A stretch of 64,000 nucleotides of DNA from Chlorella sorokiniana (taxonomy: Eukaryota; Chlorophyta; Trebouxiophyceae; Chlorellales; Chlorellaceae), in NCBI GenBank assembly GCA_025917655.1, contig CP084619.1:3701001-3765000 (forward strand), in the 5' to 3' direction. Each line of letters begins with the position of its first letter. Position 1 is the first letter of the stretch. The notes under the pieces are model-generated. The model was given only the letters and a program-made list of their open reading frames with translations. It had not been told where the DNA came from and ran no database searches. The translations under genes and the position numbers were made by a program. Shown here piece by piece: positions 1-11,256 of the stretch.

Positions 1-39
1 ACTCTGCCAAAGGAGCATTTCCGGCCTGCAGCCCTGCCC

Positions 40-557
40 TTACCCAAAGACAGTGACAAGGATCCCGCTGGGCAAGTGGTGTGCTGTCATTCCAAAGTGC
101 TTGCCGCGGCTCACTGCACACAGACTGCCCTCCGATCTTCGCACAATAACAACCTTCTGGCTGCAGACTTCCATGTGATCAGGTGTGCCATCTACGACAG
201 CAAGATGGCAGGGAAATTCAACTGGTTGTTGGGAGGACGGGGTTGAAGGGGGCGCGCTGCAGCAGGAATGCCACTTTGCACCTAGCAAGTTTGTGCAGCA
301 TTAATCTGCCACTTTGCCTCACTTGTGTTGAAGACATGCAGCAGCTCCTGGGCAAGAAGGGACGGCTGCTCGTCGCCGCTCCCCATCTCGGCAATCAACT
401 CGCCGGAGCTGGCCAAGCACGAAAGCAGCTGACCGGTGTGACGATCAAACAACGCGTAACCGTTGATCGCACCCGTAAGCACGAGCCCCTTCAACTGGCT
501 GTCCCACTCTTGCCGCTTGGAGCGGTCCCCAAAGAAACTAAAATGATGGGGTTTCAT
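40..557 (-). CDS. Unrecognised protein, possibly profilin/roadblock-like fold (partial, 3' end off window)
   Basis: Two reverse-strand exons read as real protein. The first (about 320-557) carries the stretch LKGLVLTGAINGYALFDR and then an acidic segment, ending at a GTGAG donor near 319. The second (about 48-230) carries VVIVRRSEGSLCAVSRGK and GILVTVFG, ending at a GTAAG donor near 48. The alternation of a beta-strand pair (INGYALFDRHTGQLL), a helix and a late strand pair ending in GILV is reminiscent of profilin or roadblock/LC7 folds, but I see no diagnostic motif. The first ATG in frame is at 557; an upstream exon is possible because the frame stays open past it. The last exon must lie beyond position 1. 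Fold assignment is inference only. Confidence 0.4.
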
Positions 558-1715
558 TTGAAAACTATCAAAACCAGAGTGCAACACCTGGATCGCGTCA
601 GGCCTGAACAGGGAACGGCGCGTTGGCCTGCTGGCGCCTGCGCCCCAGTTCACAGGTACAAGTGTCGTTTGAGAGCTTCATCCATGCCCTCAACTGCACA
701 CTTACAGTTCAGCCATTCCCAACAATCTCTCATTGTGATGTTCTGTGTCTCGACAGCTTTCCAGGTTGGTGACGCAGCGCGGTTTGCGTGGCGCGCCACG
801 TGGGCGTGGGACATGTCACATGTGCAACTGACTTGGGCCTACAGCAGTCCGGCATGCACGTGTATTCTCCTTTGCGCTGTAAGAGGACAATTCACGTGGT
901 GCAAGCGTGTCGGGAGACCCCTGCGTACCATTTCGAGCTTGCCCAAACCCTGCCGGCTAACTTGTCTCCAACAATGGAAGCTCTCCGCCGTATATTTACA
1001 TCCCAATTCAACACGAAACCACACGAGGCCGGCGGGACTGTGGGAGGGCAGGACCAGAGTTCGATGCCCACTCTCGCTGTGAGCACGCAGGTGGGTATTT
1101 AAACTAGACGCGCATGACTGCTTAAGGGCCAGAGGGCGCCAAAAGTTCATGTTGGTTGGGGTTGCGAGTTGGGCATGCTCGTCTGCAAACACCCCTGGTG
1201 CCGCCGGTCGACCGGGTCCTATGCTGTTCCTGCACGGATGATCCAGAGCACCGAGGATGATACGCCCAAGTCCCAAGTGCCTTGCTCACCACTCACTGGC
1301 AGACCACTATCCCCCGAGCATTGGAGATAAGGCAAGCACACCAGATGTCTAGGCTGGTGTGTTGCAGACTCGGGCGGCTGCACAGCCCTGCAGGGCGACA
1401 TGCACGCTTTCCAAAGGCCTGGTTTTGAACACGCAAGGCATGGTGCACTATCCTGCAGGAAGCACGAGCTGCACCTGCTGGAAGAAGGCCCCCGCCTGCT
1501 GTAGAGTGTGAAATGTACACTAGCAGACTACAAACCTGCACCTGTTTTGCCTGCCGATGTTCCATCAAACCCAAGCCAGAAAGAGCGATGCTGTTTTGCT
1601 TATCAGCACCAATCAGTGCTGGGATTGCAGAAATGCCGTTTAACAGCTCAGCAACTTCTCTTCCAAGGATTTTGACATCCTGTAAATGTAGAATGGTACG
1701 AGAATGAATCCAGTC
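558..1715. other. Intergenic stretch, nothing recognised
   Basis: I find no exon-like open frame with conserved character, no tRNA fold and no repeat here. It should hold the promoter and 5' exon of the reverse-strand gene to its left and the 3' UTR of the reverse-strand gene to its right. A short open frame on the plus strand near 1513-1707 looks like chance. Confidence 0.4.
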
Positions 1716-2780
1716 TCACCGCCTGCGTTTAGGTTGCGATGCCGGCTGCCAGCGCTGCTGCATCGCTATGTGGGCGGGCTGTAGGCTGCGCACGGGCTTC
1801 AGCATGTCTGCGGAGCGCTTGACGCCGCCCTGAAGGCGCTGCTGCAGAAAGTCTCGTGCGCTCTGCGACGGCTTGCTGGGCTGCTCCGCGCCCAGCACCC
1901 GCACCACCACAGGCCCCACCTCCCGCTCTGCAGCTTCATTGCGCTGAGACTGCCCAAGCACCAGGAGAGGCTCCCCGGCTGGCGCTGCTGCCGCAGCTGC
2001 TCCGAGATCAGGCGTGCCTGCTCTGCCGTGGGGGCACCCCTGCAGCAATGAGCAATACAGCTTCACACCATAGGTCATCCGCCAGTGCAGATCACAAAGA
2101 TCTTAAAGCGGCATGAAGGCATTCTTCACTGAGACGGCCACGCTGACTCACCGCTTGGTGTTGGCCAGCGCCGCCACGACGCTGTCCGGCAGCAGATCGA
2201 GCGCTTCTCCCTCCTCCTCTTCTTGCCCATCCCCATCTTTTTGAACCCCCTCTTGAGTCCCGGCTGCTGCAGCTGCTGCTGCCTGCCGCTCAGCCTTCGC
2301 CGCACGAAGCCGTTCTTGTTGTGCGGCTCGTTTTGCTTTGGTGGCTGCTCGAGCTGCTGCTTTTGCCTCTGCTTCTGCTTGTCGCCGACTGTCAGCTGCC
2401 TGTTTTCCTGTTGCTAAAGACAGCTCCTCAGGGGCATCATCATCTGCAACAAGGTCAAAGGAAGAGGTGGGCGCAAGCGGGACTGCAAAATGGTGCTCCG
2501 TCGGACCGACGCAGACACTCCTTCTTCAGTCAAAAAACGTCCTAGGCTCCCGGCTGTGCATGCAGAAAGCATTACATGCGAGAAAACGCACACTAGGAGC
2601 ACTGGCGACCTCGAAAACTGATGCTCAAGGCGCAAGAGCATGCCGGCCTGTGTAGCGGTATGGTGCTGCAAAGCCTAGCAACACACCTGATTCATCTGTG
2701 TGCTCTTGAGCCGAGGCAGGCTCGGCCGCCTGCTGGGGCGGCGGCTCTTCTACAGCCTGTCTGCGTCTTGTGCTCACCAT
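1716..2780 (-). CDS. UTP16/BUD21-like nucleolar protein
   Basis: Exon 1 starts at an ATG at 2780 and reads MVSTRRRQAVEEPPPQQ, an acidic and glutamine-rich start. A middle exon (about 2155-2445) reads EELSLATGKQ, then a long Ala/Lys/Arg-rich helix and an acidic patch (GQEEEEGEALDLLPDSV). The last exon (1716 to about 1930) reads VGPVVVRVLG, then SARDFLQQRLQG, and ends in a basic KRRR tail. The order acidic start, EE(V/L)S motif, charged helix, LLP motif and GPV.V.VL near the C-terminus matches my recollection of plant and fungal U3 snoRNP-associated UTP16/BUD21 proteins, which act in 18S rRNA processing. The family is short and poorly conserved, so the assignment rests on pattern rather than catalytic residues. 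It shares a 455 bp divergent intergenic region with the plus-strand gene at 3236. Confidence 0.45.
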
Positions 2781-3235
2781 CGCTGCTGTTTGTATCGGAA
2801 AGCTAAACTGTTGCATGCATGTACACGAAACATTTTACAATGCCCGCCAGTACAGGGGCTAGGGCAGGACAGTTCCCGCCACCAACGAAGGGAAGACCCT
2901 TCATTCATGTGCACCCTACCATCAGTGACACTTCATACGTTTCCCCGGCAACCCGACGAGGACCGCTTGAACGGACCAGTTGCCCTTCGTTCTCGCACTC
3001 GCTCGTTGTCTCCCCTTAACTTTGAGGGCCCTGTCGCTTTGCGCTAGGACCTTGCACTGCCTTGCACCGTTCAGCAGGGACCCGCCAGGCCAACAAAGCA
3101 CCCGCTTGCCACCGCTGGGTGGCGACTGCCCCTCGGGCGTTGTTGTGTGGCGGCCAGGAGCCCATGGCCACCCTCCTTCCTTCAGAAGGCTTTCTTTTGG
3201 GTTCTTTTCAGGGGCTGCGCTCTCATGCTGCAGAC
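2781..3235. promoter_or_regulatory. Shared divergent promoter region
   Basis: This gap separates the start codons of the reverse-strand UTP16-like gene and the plus-strand coiled-coil gene, so both promoters and both 5' UTRs must lie here. I see no clear TATA box. No other gene is evident. Confidence 0.5.
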
Positions 3236-4373
3236 ATGGCCACTGCAATGCCTAGCGACTGCGGTGACGGCCCGCAGCTGCGGCGCCCGTGCTCGCCGCC
3301 ACAGCCTGTGCCTCGGCGTCAGCGCACCAGGGGCGGTGTGGAGACTTGGGAGGATGCAGTCGTGCGCGTTTCCTCCTCGCCTGCCAGCAGCGATGCCACT
3401 GAACACTTTGTCGACTGTTACAGCGAAGGTGAGCCTGGCGGTTGGGCGGGTGAGGGGCGCATCTGCGTGGATGTCCCCCGTCGCCCGCCTACTGCTGCCT
3501 CCCGCTCGCCTGGCTGGCTGTAGCCTGGATCTCAACGCCCTTTCCTCTCCATCTTTATGTGCAGCGCCCAGCGCTGCCAGCAGCTTGGGTGACGATGGCG
3601 GCTCTGCAGCGGAGGAGGTGATCAGCCGGGCCCTGCCGCACTCACTGGGGCCCCAGCCATCGGCCACGCCCACACCCCAGTGCGGCGCCAGCAGCAGCAG
3701 TGCCTCCGCAGCCTGGCAGCAACAGCTGCAGCAGGAGCGCAGGCAGAGGCTGGAAGCTGAGGCGACGGCAGCAGAGCTGCAGCGCCAGCTGGATGACATG
3801 GCTGCCGTGCTCTTTGCTGCACAACCTGTGAGCGGCCACGGCAGCAGCGGCGTGCCTCCTTTGGCGGAAGCCCTGCATGCCGTGCTGGCGGAGGCCGCCG
3901 CGGAGGTTGCGCAGCAGCAGCAGCGTGCCAATGAGGCGGCAAAGCATGCAGCAGACGCCGCGTACGTCGCTCGAATGGTGGCCGGCATGTGCGCGCGGGC
4001 GGCTGCCTCTGCCGACCTGCAGGCGCGGTGGGCTGGCGAGCGCGCGCTGCTGGAGCGGCGGCTGGAGCAGGCTGCGCGCATGGGGCAGGCGATGCTGAAG
4101 CACCAGAAGGAGCACAGCGCAGGTGTGCCAGGCCGCCGCCCTCTTCCTTGCCCATGCTGGATGCCTTGCCCAAGTGCGCGCTGGCTGTTGGGGCCGGGCG
4201 CCCAAGCGCGACAAGCAGTTGCTGAGTGCTGCTCCCCTGGGTCATGTCCCCACCCGGCTGCAGAGCCAGAGCCTTGGCGGCAGCAACTGCTCAGCACCGC
4301 GTTTGCAGTGGGGTGCAGCTTGCTTGGGGGAGCTGCTGCTGTGCTGATCATCTCACGCACCCAGGGTTTGTAG
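3236..4373 (+). CDS. Tail-anchored coiled-coil protein, function unknown
   Basis: The start ATG at 3236 opens an exon reading MATAMPSDCGDGPQLRRPC that ends at a GTGAG donor near 3429. The second exon (about 3565-4121) is Ala/Gln/Glu-rich. It contains a long predicted coiled coil (for example QQQLQQERRQRLEAEATAAE) and a second helical block rich in Ala and Arg. After a short intron the last exon (about 4260-4373) gives a hydrophobic segment, FAVGCSLLGGAAAVLIIS, followed by only five residues before the stop. That is the layout of a C-tail-anchored membrane protein with a cytosolic coiled-coil body, such as tethers or SNARE-like adaptors. I do not recognise the family. The single tail segment is the firmest clue: insertion into ER, mitochondrial outer or plastid outer membrane through the GET/TRC route is plausible but inferred. 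Confidence 0.6.
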
Positions 4374-5197
4374 CATACCTGCCGTGCACCACTGTAGCTG
4401 ACCGAGGCACGCCGACGTGCTCACAACGCGCTGTTGCACGAGCGTCCGCCTGCGTGAGGTGTGCATCCGCTGCATGCTGTGCCACAAGCCAGTGCCCCAC
4501 TCAGCAGCCATTTGCTGCCCCCTTTTTATGTTCGAACTTGATATGCGTCGCACTGCCACCTTGGTATTTATTGTTGGTTTGCGCTCGTGCGCTATTAACG
4601 ATCCGTCCCACACAACCCAATGTGACCCATTATTGTGGCTGAAAAGCTGCGTGATCCTACACCTGCCTTGCGCCCTATTGGCAAATTGTGCCCACCAGTC
4701 TGCCCTTCCCTGGAATTTCGCTTCAAAGTTGTACAATGTATTGGCCATAGCGTTTAACTGTGCTAGCGCCCTGCAATGCCTTCTATATCTCTACTGCATG
4801 TTACATGACCAGCCAAAGCGCCAGGTTGTGCGGCAGCTTGCAGCATGGCATGGCAAAACTGGGAGTGAGCTGCTGGGCAGCGCCCTGTGCATGTGTTCTT
4901 TGGATGGAGGGCAAGGCCGTGTTCATTGGATTTCAATAGACAAGGTTGAATCAAGGGGTGGCAGCAGACGGACAGAAGCTTGTATGCAGTGAAGATGGCA
5001 TGTGCGCAGTGCATTGTCAAGTTGAGGAGCGCCTCCAGCTGTCCGATCCCTCCATGCAGCGCGGACAGGATAGAACAGTGAAGATGTTTGGGAGCATCGT
5101 TTATTGCAGCAGCTTTCCACATGTGGTGGGCATGGTGAAGAGAACAAGGTTGGCAATGGAGTCGTTCACGTTGATCGAGAACCCACAAGGGGCAGCG
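4374..5197. other. Convergent intergenic region, no gene seen
   Basis: This lies between the stop of the tail-anchored protein gene (+) and the stop of the first GT61 gene (-). It is AT-richer than the flanking exons, as expected for two 3' UTRs. A reverse-strand TGTAA (plus-strand TTACA at 4801-4805) may be the poly(A) signal of the GT61 gene. I see nothing else. Confidence 0.45.
4801..4805 (-). terminator. Candidate TGTAA poly(A) signal for the first GT61 gene
   Basis: Reverse-strand TGTAA, about 390 bases downstream of the GT61 stop codon. TGTAA is the usual green-algal poly(A) signal; the long distance makes this one only a candidate. Confidence 0.3.
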
Positions 5198-7863
5198 TCA
5201 GTCGCTGAGCAGGCCCACCTTGCGGGCCAGCCTGCAGGTCATGTCCAGGTTGGGCCCCGCGGGCACCATCTGCGCCGCGCCGCTGAGCCACCACCAGCGC
5301 CCCTCCTCCCAGAGGAGGCGGTAGGCAGCCATGTCGCCGCCCACCCCAACGATTTCTTGCAGCACCGCACGCAGCGCCTCCCATCTGCACGGCCCAGGCC
5401 AGCCCCGCTTGAGCGAGTGTTGAGGAGGCAAGGGCAGTCCTGAGACATGCACAGAACGGCAAGCCTGCCACTCAGCCAAGAGGTGTGCTGCGGGCATGCC
5501 AGCCAGCGTCGTGCCAGCAGGCTCACCTAACGACCAGGTTGCGGTGCTTGGAGGCAAGGGGGTCTGGCTGCCTGCCCTCCTGCATCGCCAGCCGCTCGTG
5601 GTGGCCCGGCTGCCATGAGCCACGCCCATCACACAGCAGCACCTTCCAGAACTGCACCTGGGTGGCCACGTCCTGCGGGGGACCCCCAGCGAGGAGGTGC
5701 ACAGGCTCAATGAGGGAAGCATGCCCAAGGGCACAAGGGGTGCTGTGGTTGCAAAAGTTTACCCCTCAATATGGCAAGGCTGCAGATCCAACAGCAAGCG
5801 TGCAGCTGGCCTGCAGAGACCCGTGCGAGGGCCTGCCCTGCGCTGCATTCTGGGCTCACCGCCAGGTTGCGCCTGGCCAGATTGAGGTGGGCCTTGTTGT
5901 CCTCAAACCCGTGCATGGTCAGCTCGACGACGCTGCTGCCCGGGCGCATGAGCCACGCGTTTGCAATGTTGGCGCCGTGCGCGCCCACAAAAATGTCGGC
6001 CTGCTGCGCAGCGGCGATGCCCGCCTCCAAGCTGCTGAGTTCTACCTGCGGCTCGAGAAACATGCCGAAGCGCCAGGTTGGGTTGCTTGGGCAGAAAATG
6101 CTTCGCGGCTCGACATGCAGCAGCTGCAGTTCCCGTGGCTTTCCCATAGTTTAGCAGGCCTGCTCACCTCCCAGCAAAGTCCGCGCACCCTGACGCCCGA
6201 GGGCGCCGTGAAGCGCCACCTGTTGCACGCCTTGAGCAGCTCCGCAGAGTTGGTCAGCTGGCGCTCGGTGCCGCCCCGCTTCTGGAACACCACCCGCACC
6301 GCCACCTCAGCCTGGCTCTGCAGCTGCCCGCCACCGCTGGCGCCCTTTCGGCCGCCAGTCGCCTTTCTGCTGGCAGCGGCGACGCCAAGCTGCCGCAGGA
6401 CTGACACCGCAGGCGGCAGCTTGTCGAGTGGCTGCCCGGGCGGCGCCACCTGGGGCATGCTCAACACCAGGTCCTCGCCGCCGTAGTAGCGCACCAGGAG
6501 CTGTCCGTAGGCGTGCAGCTGCCAGGTGGCGGGGCTCACGTCGTGCAGGCACACAAACATGGAGGAGAAGCAGCGCTGCTCGGTGCCCTCGTAGGTGGGG
6601 GCATCGGGGACAAGCCGCGGCGGGGCCGCCCGATCTGCGCAGTGCACGGGAGAGGCAGGCAAGGTGACCAAAGCGCGGGCCTGCATGTCGTTTGTACTTT
6701 GCAAAGAAGGGAACAGTCCGTCCAAGGTGGCCCTGCTGCCGTCTGCCCCTGGAGAGGGCAGCGGGGACCGCCCCATTCCAGCCCGAACCAAGCGGCCCAG
6801 CGTCGTCACCTGCTCATCCGGCAACCGCACTGAGGCATCTGCCAGCGACTCCACTGTCAGGTTGGTCAGCGGCTCCCACAGCGCTCGGTTCATGGGCGTC
6901 ACCGGCAGGCCGCCCCCGTCTGCAGCACAACCTTGATGTGGGGCGCAAGGCCCCGCTCTCGCGCAGCGCTGAGAAGAAGAGGGCGGCGTTGTCGCGCAGC
7001 GTGTGCGCAAAGTTGAAGGAGTTGTGCTGGTAGAAGAGGACGGGCAGGGTGCAGGTGGAGAAGGCGGGCTGCGCCAGGTAGGCGCGCGGCTCGTCCCTGC
7101 TGGCCACCCGCACAGGCACCGGCGGCAGGCCAAACTTCTGGTCGGCGTTGGTCTGCGGCGGCAGCAAGCGGCAGCAGCACCAGCCAGTGAGGGAGGCGGA
7201 AGACGGTCGACGCGTTGATGCACAGCCTGGCCGCCCTGGCCTCAAGTGCTGCACAGGTGCGCCTGCTCGTCCTGCCTGGCAGCTGGTGCCACTCACCTGG
7301 TTCCAGTATCGCAGGTAGAAAGCCTTCTGCCGCCCATCAGGTGCCAGCTCAGGCACATCCACAGGCGGTCCGTTGCCGCGACGTGGGCGATGTTTCTTGT
7401 CGTAAAGTATGATGCGGCCCTGCGGGTCCAGAGCAACCACACAGCAAGCCGTGGTGAGCATCGCAGCTACTGGGCAGGAACATGCCAGGCCTCCGTACAG
7501 CGCTTGCAATGATAACACAGGCAGGATGGCGGCAGGTCAATGTTTGCTCAACAACACAAAACCCACTTGGTCGAGGCAGACATCTTGAAGCAAAGTGCAG
7601 CTCCAAGCGAAAGGGTTGGGCGGGTCCGTCACGCTCAAGTTGCAGGAGATGGGTGGCGGAGCGCGGCTGGCTAGCCCCATAGAAGTGCCGGCAGGCCTGA
7701 CCCGCAGATCGAGCACATCAAACAACACGCTTCCATCTATCGTGGGCAGGATGTGCCGACTAGCAAGAACGAGCGCACCGACGACAGCGAGAGCGAGTAC
7801 GATGTTCCCCAGAACTCGTGCTGCGGCGGCCCCGCAGTAGCCTGGTTTAGCCTCTCTAGACAT
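5198..7863 (-). CDS. GT61-family glycosyltransferase, copy A (type II membrane protein)
   Basis: The ATG at 7863 opens MSREAKPGYCGAAAARVLGN followed by a hydrophobic segment (IVLALAVVGALVLASRHI), a type II signal anchor for Golgi residence. Later exons carry family blocks. One reads CFSSMFVCLHDVSPATWQLH near 6500-6570. The key one, at about 5930-6010, reads QADIFVGAHGANIANAWL and continues MRPGSSVVELT, the GT61/DUF563 donor-binding region. The C-terminal exon ends with EEGRWWWLSG and the stop at 5198. GT61 enzymes add xylose, arabinose or GlcNAc to wall polysaccharides or glycoproteins using UDP-sugars; which sugar this one uses cannot be told from sequence. It lies head-to-tail with a close paralogue at 8339-10855 that shares all the same blocks, so the pair arose by tandem duplication. 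Confidence 0.85.
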
Positions 7864-8338
7864 TGATCTAGTGCGACCAAAAGAGGGAAATCAAAGTCGA
7901 GCTCACGCAGGGCTCTGGCAGGGTGTCTGGCATCTCGCAGGATTGTTAGTTGGGCACTCGGCTTTTGTCGCATGCGTGCATTACTGTTGAGATGCCAGGA
8001 ACAGGGGCCGAGGCGAGATCTGACGGACCGGGGCCGTTTCAACTTGCAGGTCATGCTGAGCCTGCCCTGCTGCTGGTAGCTGTCACGGGTCCCAGCTCCC
8101 ACTTCATGCAACAACGCCTTGCTGGCAGCCCAAGGAAACAATGCAAAATCAAGCTCATCAATATTCACATGCTTTTGATGGAAGACAAGAAGAGATAAGC
8201 AACCAGGAGCCAGGTCCACGACAAGGCGCCGGCAACGCGCACCTTCAGCGGATACCAGGCAAGGCAGCAACGCATGACAAGACTGCGCTGTTATCATACA
8301 TAGCAATGCTGAGAAGGGTGCGGAGCCCTCAGCAGCTC
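7864..8338. promoter_or_regulatory. Spacer between tandem GT61 genes
   Basis: The gap holds the promoter and 5' UTR of GT61 copy A and the 3' UTR of copy B, both on the reverse strand. No further gene or repeat is visible. Confidence 0.4.
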
Positions 8339-10855
8339 TCAGTCAATGAGCCCCTCCTGGCGCGCTTTCTTGCATGTCTGGTAGATGTTGTGGCCCGCGT
8401 GCACCGTCTGCTGGCCGTTGCTGAGCCACCACCAGCGGCCCTCCGCCCAGCGGCGGCGGTAGGCAGCCATGTCGCCACGTGTCTCCGCAATCTCCCGAAA
8501 AGCGGTGTCCAGCACCTCCCACCTACAGTGGCAGTCAGGGGCGCTTGATGCGGGTGTGCGTGTCGGGCGGGGGGAGCAGAGCTGGGGTGCTGGTAGTGAC
8601 ACCCTGCCAACAGCGCCCGGCGGCGGATGCGCCCTCACCTCACGCGCATGTTTCGATACTTGGGCCAAAAGTCTTGATGGGGCTCCCCTGCAGCCAAACC
8701 CGTCGCTTCCAGCAGCCCGGGGTCCACGACTCGCTGTGGCACAGCAGCACCTTCCAGAACTGCACCTGGCTGCCCTCGTCCTGAAAAACAACAAAGCGGG
8801 GGCATCAATGCACCTCGGCATCGACTGCCTAACGCCATGGCAGTGTCCGATCAGCTGCGCAATTCCAAGAAAGCAAGCAAGCCTCAGACTGGCCGCGCGC
8901 GATGGCACACCCTAGCGCACACTCACAAACATGTTTCGCTTGGCCAGATTCATGTGAGCATCTGTGTCGTCAAACTCATACATGGTCAGCTCGACGACGC
9001 TGCTGCCCGGGCGCATGAGCCATGCGTTTGCAATGTTGGCGCCATGCGGCCCCACAAAAATGTCGGCCTGCTGCGCAGCGGCGATGCCCGTCAGCAGGTC
9101 TGGCAGCTCCACCTGCGTGAAGGGCGCTGGAGCGTTTGGTGCCCCCTCAAGTCCCCGCTGGAGCCTGCTGTGCCTACTGACCAGCGGACCACCCCAGCAA
9201 CACCTCAGCCTCTGTGGGCGACTCCCTGCCCACCTGCCAGCACTTGGCCCGCACCTCCACACCGAATGAGGTGGTGTGGCGCCAGCGGTTGCAGGCCTCG
9301 ACCAGCTCATCGGCATTCAGCAGCTTGCGGTCCTCGCCGCGCCGCTGGAACACAATCTGCAACACAGCCTCCGTGTCCTCTCTGCTGCGGTCGGCTTTGC
9401 TGCTGCTGCTGCCCGCTCCGCCCATGGCCGCAGCAATCCGTCTCTGCGTGGCTTCCGGGTGACGCTCTCGGGGCAGCTTCTCGTCAGACAGAGCGCCCAG
9501 CCGCTCGTAATGCCGCACCAGATGCTGCCCGTACTCATGCAGCGGCCAGCCAGTGATGTTGATGTTGTCCATGCACACAAACATGTGACGGAAGCAGCGG
9601 CGTGGGCCGCCCTCGTAGCTGTCTGCCGCCTGCTCAGCAAGCATGGCAGCAGGCAGGTAGCCGCCCTGTGCCTGCACGCAGGGGAGCAAGGGTTGCGGGG
9701 CACGGCTGCCGTTAACCATCTAGAGGCGCTGCCCCAGCATCACGCAGCTGCACATATGATGCAGCTTTCGTTGAAACACTCCTGTGCTGATGTGCTCACC
9801 TCCCAGGAGGGAAGGCGATTAGTGAATTCGGCCCAGGTTTCCATCCTCAGCTGGGTCAATGGCCGCATGAGGTCGGTTGCAAACGGCGGTGGTGCCAGGC
9901 CCTCGGCTGTCATGAGCACCAACTTGGCATTGACTGCCCATGACGTTTCATTCAGCGCACCAAACAACCGGGCTGCGTTGTCTGCCAAGGTTCAACGCGA
10001 CATGAAAACGGGAGGTAATTCGGGATGGCCAAAGCGATGACAAAGTGGGACAACCTCTGCAGTGCACGCTGCGCCTTGCCACTCACCCCGGAACATGTGG
10101 GCCACATTTTGCAAGTAGTGTGAGTAGTAGACGATGGGGACGGTGCAGGAGGAGAAGAGGGGGCGCGCCAGGTAGGGCGCCGCCTCGTCAGCGCTGGCAG
10201 GGCGCACATGGATCGGCGGAAGGCTGTAGTGGTAGTCCTTCTCACCCTGCTCACACATTGATTGATGCGTGCATGTCAGGCGGAATCAACTCGAGCGCTT
10301 TCCACTCCCTCGACCCGCCGCTCACCGTGCCATGATGGAAGAAGATGTAATGGCGGTGGCGCTTGGGAGGATCCAGCGTTGGCAGCCTCGCGCCTGGCTT
10401 CTGATACTCTTCCCCATACAAGATGGCGGCTTGCTGCACGGTTTTCCAGCAGCCCGTGAGTGCCAAGGCAAGCCCAGTATGCCCTGATGCCTTGCCCAAC
10501 CTTGGTTTTTGCGAAGGTGTGCCAAACTCCTCACCTGGTCCACGCACACATCATCCAGCCTTTGACATGCAGCAGCCAGGGGTCCACTGCCAATGTCCAG
10601 CTCACACTCAGTCTGGCCAGCGGCGGCAGTCCTCAAGAATGGGAGGGCGTGCCGGCTCCCGTCCGCTCCAGGGCCTTGGTCGACGGCTCCACCGAGCACC
10701 ATTACGGTGTCAGTGCGCAACACTGGGGTGATGCGAGGGGGCCGCCACAGCAGAGCCGCCAGCACCATGCAGCTGAAGACAAGGCTGCCCGCTATCTGGC
10801 GGTTGCTACCCAATTTGCACCATCCTGCCTGTCTTGCAAACACGTGTGCCACCAT
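8339..10855 (-). CDS. GT61-family glycosyltransferase, copy B (type II membrane protein)
   Basis: The ATG at 10855 is followed by a signal-anchor segment (QIAGSLVFSCMVLAALLW). Exons then give HYIFFHHG (near 10330-10355), TVPIVYYSHYLQNVAHMFRG (near 10085-10150) and FRHMFVCMDNINITGWPLHE (near 9540-9600). The conserved QADIFVGPHGANIANAWL block at about 9000-9080 runs into MRPGSSVVELT. The last exon ends EGRWWWLSNGQQ with the stop at 8339. Block order and block edges match copy A, and the terminal exons are clearly homologous (both have DMAAYR..W.EGRWWWLS). In the donor-binding block copy A has GAHGAN and copy B GPHGAN. The gene likely encodes a Golgi glycosyltransferase acting on wall or glycoprotein glycans; substrate unknown. 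The two copies are diverged enough that recent gene conversion looks unlikely over most of their length. Confidence 0.85.
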
Positions 10856-11256
10856 ACCCGGCGAGCAGTCCTGCCAGCTGCCGGCTGGTAACTACCGCCC
10901 TACCCACGTCGCCGGCGGGGGCCTGGGTGGCCTGAAGTGCTCCGATCAGGCTACAAGGGCAATAAATAGTCTTCAGAGTCCAAGTTCTGGCCCCAGCCTG
11001 TTGGAATGGGGTCGGGCGTGACACGTAAGCATGTTCTTCCCAACTTTTCTTCTGCAGACAAACTCCCCCACTCACCGCTGCTGCAGCATGCCTTCATGTT
11101 GTGTGTTTACAGCGATTCAGCATTTGGAATCAGCGCGAGCGGAAGACAGGACAGTGGGGCTTTTGCCGGAACAGTTCTCGATCTGCCCGCACCTGGCCAT
11201 GGACATGCTTCTAACCTCACGTGCAAAGCCGCCAGCATTGGCGCAAACCCACCAGC
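10856..11256. promoter_or_regulatory. Shared divergent promoter region (GT61 copy B / BASS4-type transporter)
   Basis: About 400 bp separate the two outward-facing start codons. A 5' exon with a transit peptide for the transporter could lie in this gap, because the first exon I can see does not look like a plastid targeting sequence. Confidence 0.45.
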
